This document shows positions 52,029-61,463 of a stretch of 64,000 bases of DNA, in pieces; the stretch's first letter is position 1, and the number at the start of each line of letters is the position of its first letter. This DNA is from Bathynomus jamesi (taxonomy: Eukaryota; Arthropoda; Malacostraca; Isopoda; Cirolanidae). Position numbers and translations under genes: made by a program. The notes beneath the pieces were generated by a model. It was not told the origin of the DNA. It saw only the letters and a program-made list of their open reading frames with translations, and did not search any database. Location of the stretch: assembly GCA_023014485.1 (NCBI GenBank), contig JAJOZX010008800.1:36001-100000 (forward strand), given 5' to 3'.

Positions 52029-53019
52029 TTACATTATTTCGGTGTGACATTGTTGACTGATCAGTATATCCTCCCTATTCCGAGATTCTTCAAAAGATTG
52101 TATAACACGTGTCAAATCCTCATCGGACCTTAAAGGAATAATGCTTTTAAAACATATACAGAGTATACAGACAGATCCCCATTATGTGAAGATATCTTTG
52201 GTTCGAGGAATAACATTGAATGCCATAAAAATTTCGATTTTAGCATAATGGGGATAACCAAATAACATTGATTGACATTTTTGGCGAGTATCTATTTGAC
52301 GAGATACTACAACTCTCCATATATATATATATATAAAAATTCTAATTATAGACACTTACATTTCTATGGTAGTCCCTTGCGTCGGATTGTAAGGAGCGTC
52401 ACTGCAAATATCTTCTACGGTTTGCGTTGAAAATAATTCGCCACGGTCAATCGCATTGAAAAGACTAATTGCGGTTAATGCTGCAGTATCACGTTCTTCA
52501 TACAATTCCGGGGAGACGTACAGGTCCATGGTGGAGGATGTGTGACATTGTTGACTGTTCAGTATATCCCCCGTATTCCGAGATTCTTCAAAAGATTGTA
52601 TAACACGTGTCAAATCCTCATCGGACCTTAAAGGAATAATGCTTTTAAAACATATACAGAGTATACAGACAGATCCCCATTATGTGAAGATATCTTTGGT
52701 TCGAGGAATAACATTGAATGCCATAAAAATTTCGATTTTAGCATAATGGGGTAACAAAATAACATTGATTGACATTTTTGGCGAGTATCTATTTGACGAG
52801 ATACTACACCCCATCCATATATATATATAAATTCTAATTATAGACACTTACATTTCTATGGTAGTCCCTTGCGTCGGATTGTAAGGAGCGTCACTGCACA
52901 TCTTCTACGGTTTGCGTTGTAAATAATTCATCACGGTCAACCGCATTAAAAAGGCTAATTGTCGTTAATGCTGCAGTATCACTCTCTTCATACAAGTCTG
53001 GGGAGACGTACAGGTCCAT
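52029..53019 (-). CDS. small spliced Polinton gene with tandemly duplicated exons
   Basis: Exons on the minus strand: 53019-52852, 52626-52360 and 52128-52029. Donors read GTAAGTG after ...GAAAT, and acceptors follow TTCCTTTAAG. Both junctions are phase 2 and keep the frame open into SDEDLTRVIQSFEESRN. The middle exon fuses a last-exon copy (..QQCHT) to a complete first-exon copy (MDLYVSPELYEERDTAALTA). The gene arose by tandem duplication of a two-exon unit. The first exon at 53019 has a 2-bp deletion causing an early stop, but the inner start at 52529 gives an intact short form. Acidic protein, no known domain. Confidence 0.6.
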
Positions 53020-53085
53020 GGTGGAGGGAATGATTATTCACTGACGCGAAAATAGCTACTGTTACTCCAAACTGAAAAATATCCC

Positions 53086-53093
53086 CTTTTATA
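53086..53093 (-). promoter_or_regulatory. TATA box of the small spliced Polinton gene
   Basis: TATAAAAG on the minus strand, about 65 bases upstream of the ATG at 53019, with a CAGT initiator-like motif about 33 bases downstream at 53058-53061. Identical in Polinton A (523-530). It is the clearest core promoter in the window. Confidence 0.7.
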
Positions 53094-53199
53094 TGCACAA
53101 TCGCCAAGCTCCCCCCAAAAGACCAGATGTTCGTAGTGATTGGCTGCCGATGTAGCTGGGTGGAGCTATGACGTGTACCAATCCGCTATAACGGGACCG

Positions 53200-53442
53200 G
53201 ACGAGTAACATATATATTTTTCACCAATAGATTTAATGCTCGTATTCTCCTTTGAAAATTATTTGGTGATTCGTATAGAACTTTTGATACTGATTCCAAA
53301 TATGGTTTCAGAATTTTCTATCACCCATAGTTTTCGAGAAAATATTTACTCAGAGTTTCCCGCATCATTAGTCACTAATGTAATCGAGAGGATATAAAGA
53401 AATATATCCTAATTATATTTTAAAAGAACATTCGGTTTCAAC
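53200..53442. other. AT-rich Polinton B right region, no gene
   Basis: Shares GAACATTCGGTTTCAACGTTAA with Polinton A (about 797-818). It contains a diverged relative of the satellite that follows. Confidence 0.5.
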
Positions 53443-54490
53443 GTTAAACTGTGGGTCTAAGGTGGGGTGAAAACCTTCCAATTCAAATTGCGCTAGGGGA
53501 CGACGAAAATTATTTGGTGTTTCTTATAAAACTTTTGGCACTGAGTCAGGTTTCAGAATTTTCTAATGTTAAACTGTGGGTCTAAGGTGGGGTGAAAACC
53601 TTTCAATTCAAATTGCGCTAGGGGCAACGAAAATTATTTGGTGTTTCTTATAAAACTTTTGGCACTGAGTCAGGTTTCAGAATTTTCTAATGTTAAACTG
53701 TGGGTCTAAGGTGGGGTGAAAACCTTTCCAATTCAAATTGCGCTAGGGGACAACGAAAATTATTTGGTGTTTCTTATAAAACTTTTGGCACTGAGTCAGG
53801 TTTCAGAATTTTAATGTTAAACTGTGGGTCTAAGGTGGGGTGAAAACCTTTCCAATTCAAATTGCGCTAGGGGACAACGAAAATTATTTGGTGTTTCTTA
53901 TAAAACTTTTGGCACTGAGTCAGGTTTCAGAATTTTCTAATGTTAAACTGTGGGTCTAAGGTGGGGTGAAAACCTTTCCAATTCAAATTGCGCTAGGGGA
54001 CAACGAAAATTATTTGGTGTTTCTTATAAAACTTTTGGCACTGAGTCAGGTTTCAGAATTTTCTAATGTTAAACTGTGGGTCTAAGGTGGGGTGAAAACC
54101 TTTCCAATTCAAATTGCGCTAGGGGACAACGAAAATTATTTGGTGTTTCTTATAAAACTTTTGGCACTGAGTCAGGTTTCAGAATTTTCTAATGTTAAAC
54201 TGTGGGTCTAAGGTGGGGTGAAAACCTTTCCAATTCAAATTGCGCTAGGGGAACGAAAATTATTTGGTGTTTCTTATAAAACTTTTGGCACTGAGTCAGG
54301 TTTCAGAATTTTCTAATGTTAAACTGTGGGTCTAAGGTGGGGTGAAAACCTTTCCAATTCAAATTGCGCTAGGGGACAACGAAAATTATTTGGTGTTTCT
54401 TATAAAACTTTTGGCACTGAGTCAGGTTTCAGAATTTTCTAATGTTAAACTGTGGGTCTAAGGTGGGGTGAAAACCTTTCCAATTCAATA
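53443..54490. repeat. 125-bp satellite array, about 8.4 copies
   Basis: GTTAAACTGTGGGTCTAAGG recurs at 53443, 53568, 53692, 53816, 53942, 54068, 54193, 54318 and 54443. Each unit also has ATTGCGCTAGGGGACAACG and TTTGGCACTGAGTCAGGTTT. Copies are nearly identical apart from 1-3 base indels. Polinton A has only a trace of one unit near 810-835. The opening 20 bases resemble the SINE tail motif GTTAAACTGTCGGTCTAAGG. Confidence 0.92.
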
Positions 54491-54617
54491 TAACGTCGAA
54501 TAATTGCTGCTTCGAACAACTGTTTTTCGAACTATGGTTTTCGAACAATTGTGCTCGAACAATTGTGTTCGAACACAATGGCAAAAGATACAAGCATATC
54601 CCGTTATTTGAACAAAA

Positions 54618-54675
<58 letters not shown>

Positions 54676-54902
54676 ATTGTGGGCATATCTAAGAAATGGA
54701 GTCGAGAGAGGTTTTGTTCAAGCTGTCTGTGAGAAAGGTCATTTATGGTCAGAAAAAAAATCGCCTCTGGCATAGGTGAACCGATTTGAACAGATTCTCG
54801 GAAATGTGTGTTTCATAAATTTTCATCTCGATACAACTTAGATATTTTATATATTATATATAATATATAATATATATATATATATACATATATATAATTA
54901 TA

Positions 54903-54961
<59 letters not shown>

Positions 54962-55224
54962 GGGTTTGGGGAATGACGATCGTCTGTTTTGAATTGTTTC
55001 ATAAATTTTCATTTCCGTTCGTTTTTCCCCACTGATATTCGAATGTTTATAATGAAAATTGAGTGTGTAAAATTATTTATTTGATAAACAGAATTTAATT
55101 GGATTCACCCCAAAAGTTTAACTAAGTTTAATGAAGTTCAAGTTAATGTTATATTTGATTCTAATCGTTAAACTATATACATCTATTGTAAAACCCTATA
55201 TACATCTATACATCTATAGTGAAA

Positions 55225-55273
<49 letters not shown>
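54491..55273. other. TTCGAACAA repeats and long (CT)n/(AT)n tracts
   Basis: TTCGAACAATTGT-type palindromic words repeat five or six times at 54503-54575. (CT)n (AT)n follows at 54617-54672, and (AT)n tracts at 54846-54960 and 55228-55273. No gene. Confidence 0.7.
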
Positions 55274-55274
<1 letters not shown>

Positions 55275-55398
55275 CTATTTTGTACGGATATGGGGAAGGA
55301 ATTTATACGCCGTGCTTTTCAGAACATGTTGAAAGAGTTTAATATCAGCTATTACACAACCAATTCTATACATAAGGCTTCTTTAGCTGAAAGAGTTC

Positions 55399-55400
<2 letters not shown>
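55274..55400 (+). pseudogene. 127-bp fragment of the integrase gene embedded in (AT)n
   Basis: Copy of 48125-48252 of the Polinton integrase, covering codons from the second catalytic Asp (CTDMGKEF) to the catalytic Glu (LAERVQ). One base is missing near the start, and there are substitutions near 55303 and 55331. (AT)n abuts both ends directly. It is not a gene; it is a displaced internal duplicate. Confidence 0.9.
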
Positions 55401-55445
<45 letters not shown>

Positions 55446-55670
55446 CATAAGCTGTTTAAAAGACTGTATATATATAATTATAGTAAACGAAATAAACTAG
55501 TTAACCATAAAATTAATTATTTTCTATTATGAAGTTTTCGAATTATGTGTGGTTAACTATGTTATTTGTTTCGAAAAGTTTAGCTTCAAGTTCAATGAAG
55601 TTCAAGTTAATGTTAAATTTGCTTCTAAACGTTAAACTAAAATTAAATGTTATAATATGAAAAATAAATA

Positions 55671-55701
<31 letters not shown>

Positions 55702-55900
55702 CCTAACATAAGACGTTTAAAAGAATGTATATATATATATATAGCATAATAATATATATATCTAGCAAGAGCAATCCGATCATTGCAAAAAAAAACTGGA
55801 AAGGTATGCAATTAATAAAGATTGAGTGTGTAAAATTATTTATTTAATATACAGAATTTAATTGGAATAACTACCGTCATATTGTGTTACACAATGGATG
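55401..55900. other. AT-rich repeats, no gene
   Basis: Related in pieces to 2480-3500 of Polinton A (for example CTTCAAGTTCAATGAAG). (AT)n tracts at 55401-55440, 55671-55694 and 55726-55755. Confidence 0.5.
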
Positions 55901-55980
55901 ATTAATATTTCTGGGACACATGGCGCTATCTGGCAACTGAACACATTGCGGTATCTGGCAACTCAGCCAGAATAGAGGCT

Positions 55981-56053
55981 TATAAAAGACCGAGAAGTTG
56001 ATGAAAGACTCATTCAAGCTCGGCTCCCAGCCGAGCAAGGACCTCTGGTCCTT
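55981..56053 (+). ncRNA. candidate small structured RNA, Polinton B copy
   Basis: TATAAAAG (55981-55988), hairpin GCTCGGCT/AGCCGAGC (56018-56036) and hairpin AAGGACC/GGTCCTT (56037-56053), matching 3586-3657. The intervening bases differ between the copies while both stems are unchanged. The T-run is interrupted here (TTCTCTTTC). The RNA interpretation is inference. Confidence 0.35.
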
Positions 56054-56261
56054 CTCTTTCAGGCCCTTTGGTAAAACCCCTTAGTGGCCTCTTAGGTTAG
56101 GAAAACGAAAATAACTTCGGGGAGAACTCCTCTCTCTCCTTCAGGTGTGTCTCTCTCCTACAGGTGTCTCTCTCTCTCCTTCAGGCGTCTCTCTCTCTCT
56201 CCTTCAGGTGTACCCCTCCCCCCTTGGCTCAGTCAACTGGCTGATTCAGCCAACTGGCTGA

Positions 56262-56586
56262 TTCTGGCTGATTAGGAGTCTATAAAACAACGCCTACTCG
56301 GCTGAAGTCTTAATATGCACTTGGCTCCTGCCAGGTGAACACCTCTCCTCCTTTCTCTCTGGCCCTTTGGGGGGAATAGCTTGGGGGAGGCCCCCAAGTT
56401 GCATGCCCCTTGCAACCTAGGTTGGCAACAAAGGCCAGTACTCTTTTTTCTTTTTCTTTTTTTGCAACCCCCCCCCCTCCCCCTTTGCAACAACCACACC
56501 CCCTTTGCAACAACACCCACCCCCTTTGCAACATTACATAATAACTTGCAACTTCTTGCACTCTCCCCTTTTGCGGCTATACTACT
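56262..56586 (+). repeat. Polinton B right terminal inverted repeat
   Basis: Inverted partner of 36299-36605, ending ...CTTTTGCGGCTATACTACT. Contains an outward-facing CTATAAAAC box at 56280-56288. Confidence 0.88.
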
Positions 56587-57110
56587 GGCCTCAACCTTTA
56601 TTCCATAGAGAGAAGGTTTGAGAGATACATCCTAATCTACACCTGGAAAATTCTAGAATGGCTTTTAGTTGCCCCCAATACTGAACCAATTGTGCCCACC
56701 TTAACAAGAACTGGCAGAATGTGTAAAAAATATCACCTCCCACCAAACAGTCTGAGAAGGATTCAAACCCTTCAATATAATAGTATCTCTAGGCAGGGTT
56801 CTCGCCTGTTTAACTCCTTGCCTCAGTACCTTAGAGATATAAGTGCAGTCCAGTAGATACTTTTAAAAAACACTTGGACATGTTTTTAGCCAACATACCG
56901 ACCAACCCACAGTGTCAGGGTATTCCTCTGCCAGACCAGCCCCCACAAATTCAATAGGGGACCAAATCGTATGGCAGGAGCAAGAGAAAAGAAGGGTGGC
57001 GACCCCGTCGTGGCCCCGCCTCAGGAGGCGCTGAGTGGACTTCGTGGGAGCAGCGCACCCTTGAGGCAGAAGCGCTGTAAGGTAAATTTAAGGTAAGTTT
57101 GGAACACTGA
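56587..57110 (+). pseudogene. second LINE reverse-transcriptase fragment and 3' UTR, right of Polinton B
   Basis: Starts with the Polinton target duplication, then encodes IERRFERYILIYTWKILEWL, a basic-region block, and FNSLPQYLRDI, a C-terminal reverse-transcriptase segment. After stops near 56855 it continues into a GC-rich 3' region (GGAGGCGCTGAGTGGACTTC) and ends with AAGGTAAATTTAAGGTAAG, a typical LINE-tail microsatellite. It is inserted in the CR1-like element (35627-36273 and 57111-57937) and is absent from the left arm. Confidence 0.7.
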
Positions 57111-57937
57111 CAGAAGTGGTGACTTCAGATACGCTTGATTCTTTCAAAAGAAGGTTGGATAGTTTGATGTCTGCAAGGGACATCTGGTGATGGTGTTTAA
57201 GCCCATTTTTATTGCATGAATGGTACTAGTTTATTTCATATATATTATGTGCATTTGGGTGATAGATCCCACAGCTCAACACAGGTGTTGTGGGATATAG
57301 GGAGGCAGCATCTTGGGTTAGGGGATACTCTCTGTCCTTACACACCCTATTTAAAGAGATTCCTCTGCGAGCGGTGCCCCCCATAGTACTGTGAGGTATT
57401 GAAAAACTCATGATCTTCACTTGCCCCACAAACACCTTTAAATGGGAGACCCAAAATGGGTGCACACACATTTCTACATTACTGTACAGTCTTTACAGCC
57501 ACACCTACACTTTTCCTTTTAAGTATAATTATATATTGTAATGTATATGGATGTAAATTGTGACTTGGTCCGCAATTGATATGGACTGTGACTTATTTTT
57601 GGTTGGCATGGTACTGGTATTGATGGGTACCATAATGAAATTAACTGGATTCTTTGGATCTGATATATTTGCATGTCAGTTATAAATAGATATAGTGTGT
57701 AACATATTTGTGGATAGTAGCCTATTATGACTTTGATCCTCTGGATCCAGAGATTCTATCTTTAGTTTTAAATTGATAATTAATTAGTTTTAAATTGATA
57801 CTTAATTAGTTTTGTAAAAATTGGTTATTGCCAATGTACAGGCAGTTTTTACATAGTGGAGCCACCTCGATGGGCCGAAGTGGCCCCTAGTGTGCCCACT
57901 ATGAAATTTCTTATGTTCTTATGTTCATCTGCCACAA
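57111..57937 (+). mobile_element. CR1-like LINE 3' end (right-arm copy)
   Basis: Continues the element broken at 36273: a VVTSDTLDSFKRRLDSLMSA frame at about 57117-57180, then the 3' untranslated region ending in repeated TTCTTATGTTC at 57907-57930. Inverted twin of 12715-13560. Confidence 0.7.
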
Positions 57938-58579
57938 ATGTTCCGTGAGCTCATACTACTATTCTACACTAGTATTATCGAAATAATTTAACAAAACCTT
58001 CAAAAGCTGATTTGTGCAGATATTAAATAGTGGAAACTATAGATGGTTTTTAGCCTTTGAAAGAATAAGTACCTAATAAAATAAAAGAATTATATGTCCA
58101 TGATTTATCAAACACATTCAAAGATGTGTTTGGGGGAAATATTGTTTAAATATGAATGCTGGAACCAGTTAAGAATATGTTAATATTTTATACCAATAAA
58201 GAATTTTTATTTTAAAAACTAAAAGGAGAAGGATAACGTTATACTATTGAAATGTGGCATATTCTCGCTTAGGTGACGTTTGGCAAGACATGAAAATTGT
58301 TAAAAACAAAGTGTTTACAGTTAAGTTTTTTATGTATTTAGATCAAACATGGCAAATATGGGATAAAAGTTGAAGTTTTCTACTCCTTTTATTGACGAAA
58401 AATTTCTTCCTTTGGATAAGTAAAACGAAATAAGACTATAAAAGAGAAATACTCTATAGATAAATACATGGACGAATTAAAGCAGTTGGAGCCTGACAAC
58501 AAATTTTCTTTCAAGTGATTAATAACAAAAAATATAATTTTAGGGAATACTTATTAACACTCTCTCTCTCTCTCTCTCT
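57938..58579. other. unassigned arm sequence
   Basis: Inverted partner of 12067-12714, AT-rich with a (CT)n run at 58559-58579. No gene. Confidence 0.4.
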
Positions 58580-58871
58580 TAAAACCTTTGGTTAGTTTCC
58601 GCCCGAATTGTCATTCTGACAAAGGTCGAGCTTGTCACTCCACCTTAGACCGACAGTTTAACGTGGAATTCGAACCACACCCCACCAGCAGCCCAGCGTC
58701 TTAAACCACTAGGCTAACCCAGGGTACTCATTTATCTACCAACCAATTTCTTTATTATGTAGGAGGATGAACAGCTGGATTTTGCTGCGCACCGCCTGCC
58801 GTCACCGGATCGCGATCCCGGGGCCGATGAATTCGTAGTCAGCGACGCTAACCACTACACCACCGAGGCGC
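58580..58871 (-). mobile_element. dimeric tRNA-derived SINE (copy 3)
   Basis: Inverted twin of 11776-12066, with the same A box TGGTGTAGTGGTTAGCG on the minus strand and the second unit CCTAGTGGTTTAAGACGC. Confidence 0.8.
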
Positions 58872-58878
58872 ATATATA

Positions 58879-59546
58879 CAGGGTGTTTCTAAAGTAACAT
58901 CTATTTTGGTGAAATAGGGGGATTTTAAACAATTGTTATATTGGCATAATGGTATGTGCACAGTTATACAAAATTCATGTATTTATAATATTTCAATTGC
59001 TTTACACGATTTTTGTTAATTATTTTATTTTATTTTCAGTCCCATAACATTGATGATGAATGTGCAAGAACGGGTTTATGTAGTAACATGCAGGATAAAA
59101 GGCATGAAGTGCAATGAAATTAGAGAAAAGTTTGGAGAAGGTTTCGTAAAACAGGCCCTAGAGACCAGGCTATTCGCGAATTAGTAAACAAATTTATGAG
59201 GACTGGATCTGTGCATGACGAGCGTAGATCTGGACGGCCAAGAAGATCTCACGAAAGAATCGAATCTGTTCAAGAAGCATTCGAAGAGGATCCACAATTA
59301 TCGATTCGGAGGGATCCCACAGATTAGAAATTCCACAAACAACGGTTTACAGAATTCTACGTTATGATTTAAAGAAAAAGCCATACCACATTCAAGTGTT
59401 CCACAACTTACAAGAAGAAGATTATCCACGAGATCAACAATGTGTGCCGAGCTTACAAATATATATATATATATATTTTCATGTTTTAAAGTTTTTTTAT
59501 AATTCATATTATTTCGCAAAATAGATGGTTACTTTAGAAAACCTTG
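58879..59546 (+). mobile_element. mariner-type element 2, internally deleted
   Basis: Terminal repeats CAGGGTGTTTCTAAAGTAAC and GGTTACTTTAGAAAACCTTG, flanked by TA at 58877-58878 and 59547-59548. Present only on the right arm. Confidence 0.85.
59060..59455 (+). pseudogene. mariner-type transposase 2, N-terminal half only
   Basis: MNVQERVYVVTCRIKGMKCN begins the first helix-turn-helix. RELVNKFMRTGSVHDERRSG and GRPRRSHERIESVQEAFEED follow in another frame. The second helix-turn-helix part (TTVYRILRYDLKKKPYHIQV) is in a third frame. The sequence then goes straight into (AT)n and the right terminal repeat. The whole catalytic domain is missing. Confidence 0.75.
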
Positions 59547-59735
59547 TATATCTCTCTATCTATCTATCTATCTATCTATCAGGTATGAGGACGAGGCCGA
59601 GGAATACATTTTTCAAAGGCCTCGAGTCCGAGGCCGAGGCCTTTTTAGGAGGGATTTCACGAGTCCTTAAGATTGTTAGGCTGAAGGTATTTGCACCCAG
59701 AGGTAGTTATTTTATACCAGGAGGTAATCTTCTCC
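59547..59735. repeat. (GATA)n and GGCCTCGAGTCCGAGG block (right arm)
   Basis: Inverted partner of 11591-11775. Confidence 0.7.
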
Positions 59736-59909
59736 AGGAGCAAGTGTAGTTTACGTCCCCCTGACATAAAAGGGGAGAGAAACTACACTAGGTCAAAGTT
59801 GGGGAACGTAAACTACACTAGGATCTTTAGGAGACATTTTTTAATTAATCCATCAAATAAAACGTTAACACTAACGAAAATGTTACGACTTAACCTAACC
59901 TAACCAATA
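59735..59909. repeat. foldback element, first half, right arm
   Basis: Partner of 61284-61455 within this arm and of 11413-11590 across arms. Interrupted by mariner-type element 3. Confidence 0.6.
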
Positions 59910-59911
59910 TA

Positions 59912-61281
59912 CCGGGTGTTTCAAAAGTCCCTCACTAATGTGATTTTCAATTTTCTTTGCAGCTAATCGACCAACGACGTTCATCTTGTGGTAAACTCTT
60001 ACTCAGTAGTTGAGAACTTTTTTGAGTCTACATTTGAAGTTTTGCTCCGTTTTCTTCTTCTACCATGCTGACTCTAGAGCAGAGGTGTAAAATCGCTGCA
60101 TGGCAGGAGGTTTTTCAATCTGTGGTCGAAGTGCAGCGACGATTCCGGGCAGTCTACGGACAGCATTATGCACCGGATAGGAACACCATCGTCGCCACCC
60201 ACCGGAAGTTTATGGAGACCGGATCCGTAAAGGACAAACCACGATCAGGAAGACCTCGAAGTGGGCGGAGTGAGGAGAATGTCGAAACTGTCCGTGAGGC
60301 GTTTATTCAGAGTCAAGGAAAGTCCATTCGGTGAGCTGCTGCGGAACTGAACATCAGCGCGACAACTATCCAACGGATTTTGCGGCGTGGTCTCAAGCTG
60401 TATCCGTACAAGATCCAGGTGGTTCAGAAGCTGGAACCTCAAGACTACGATTGCTGGGTGGAGATGTGTGAGACACTGCTGCATCACTACGAAAGAGACC
60501 CATCGATCCTGGAGCACATGTGGTTCAGCGACGAAGCTCTCTTCCACCTTTCTGGTCGCGTCAATCGGCACAAAACCCGCATCTGGGGAACTCACAATCC
60601 TGCGGAGATCCGTGAACATGAAAGGGACACGCCGAAATTGGTCGTCTGGTGTGCCATCTCCTCAGCTGGGCTGATTGGTCCGTTCTTCTTCCGGGATCAA
60701 GATGGAAATTCCGTGAACGTCACGGAGACAATTACCTTCGTATGCTTCAGGAGTTCTGCATCCCCCAACTGTCAGCTGTAGCTGACATGCAAGGAGTCAT
60801 TTTCCAGCAAGACGGTGCCCCTGCTCATTACTCGCGTGAGGTTCGCTCATTTCTGAATAAGCAGTTCCCGGATCGGTGGATTGGTCGCCGTGGTCTCATC
60901 GAATGGGCTGCTCGCTCGCCTGATCTTACCCCATGCGACTTCTTTTTGTGGGGCTACATTAAGAGCAAAGTGTACGCCACCAAGCCGCGAGTCCTCCCCA
61001 CACTAGAAGAACGGATCAGGAATGCATGTGCTTCTGTTACTCCCGAAATGTTGTCCAATGTCGGCCAAGAATGCGTAAAACGGTGGCTCGCTTGTTTCGA
61101 AAAAGACGGTGCCCACGTTGAGGTGTACCAGTGACTTTCCAGTAGACTTATGAAGCCAAGTTTGATGCCACCAAAATTCCCATGAATCGTAGACTCACCA
61201 ACCAAATTGTCATTTGGTTCCTCTTGTAATTGCTATTTTAATAAAATTTTAAAAATAATGAGGGACTTTTGAAACACCCTG
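59912..61281 (+). mobile_element. mariner-type element 3, near full length
   Basis: 1,370 bp. Terminal repeats CCGGGTGTTTCAAAAGTCCC and GGGACTTTTGAAACACCCTG, flanked by TA at 59910-59911 and 61282-61283. Carries an almost complete transposase. Present only on the right arm, so inserted after the arm duplication. Confidence 0.92.
60065..61134 (+). pseudogene. mariner-type transposase 3, one stop and one frameshift
   Basis: The ATG at 60065 starts MLTLEQRCKIAAWQEVFQSV, first helix-turn-helix, then KPRSGRPRSGRSEENVETVR. TGA at 60332-60334 interrupts the frame just before the second helix-turn-helix (LNISATTIQRILRRGLKLYP). Catalytic residues: Asp in MWFSDEALFHLSG (about 60527); after a frameshift at about 60690-60715, Asp in FQQDGAPAHYSREVRS (about 60810); and Asp in RSPDLTPCDFFLWGYI (about 60918). 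The last two are separated by 36 residues. About 355 codons, a normal length. It would catalyse cut-and-paste at TA. Confidence 0.88.
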
Positions 61282-61283
61282 TA

Positions 61284-61455
61284 TATATATTATATATATA
61301 TAATATATTGACGATTGGTTAGGTTAAGTCGTAATATTTTCATTAGTTTTAACTTTTTATTTGATTCGGATACGCAGACAAAGTTGGGGAACGCAAACTA
61401 CACTAGGATAACTAGGCACCACAGAGGGACGTAAACTACACTCGCTCCCTTGCAG
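61284..61455. repeat. foldback element, second half, right arm
   Basis: Begins (AT)n then ATTGACGATTGGTTAGGTTA and ends near GACGTAAACTACACTCGCTC. Confidence 0.6.
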
Positions 61456-61463
61456 ATGCAGTA

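Larger units (their letters stand above)
36299..56586 (+). mobile_element. Polinton/Maverick B, 20,288 bp, both ends present
   Basis: Termini AGTAGTATCGCCGCAAAAGG and CTTTTGCGGCTATACTACT are inverted and start 5'-AG, flanked by the 6-bp duplication GGCCTC, the Polinton signature. The gene set is the polintovirus set: protein-primed PolB, packaging ATPase, retroviral-like integrase, adenain-type protease, major and minor capsid proteins and several small conserved genes. Polintons are virus-like transposons of eukaryotes. PolB is interrupted by PLE-3 (39729-41990) and a hAT MITE (43573-43889), and other genes carry frameshifts, so this copy is probably not replication-competent. Confidence 0.96.

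Noticed and set aside
53443..54490. CRISPR-like regular repeats
   Set aside because: The whole 125-bp unit is conserved with no unique spacers. It is a satellite in a eukaryotic element.
57226..57471. 81-codon minus-strand frame
   Set aside because: Antisense to the CR1-like 3' untranslated region and mirrored on the left arm without conservation of the frame.
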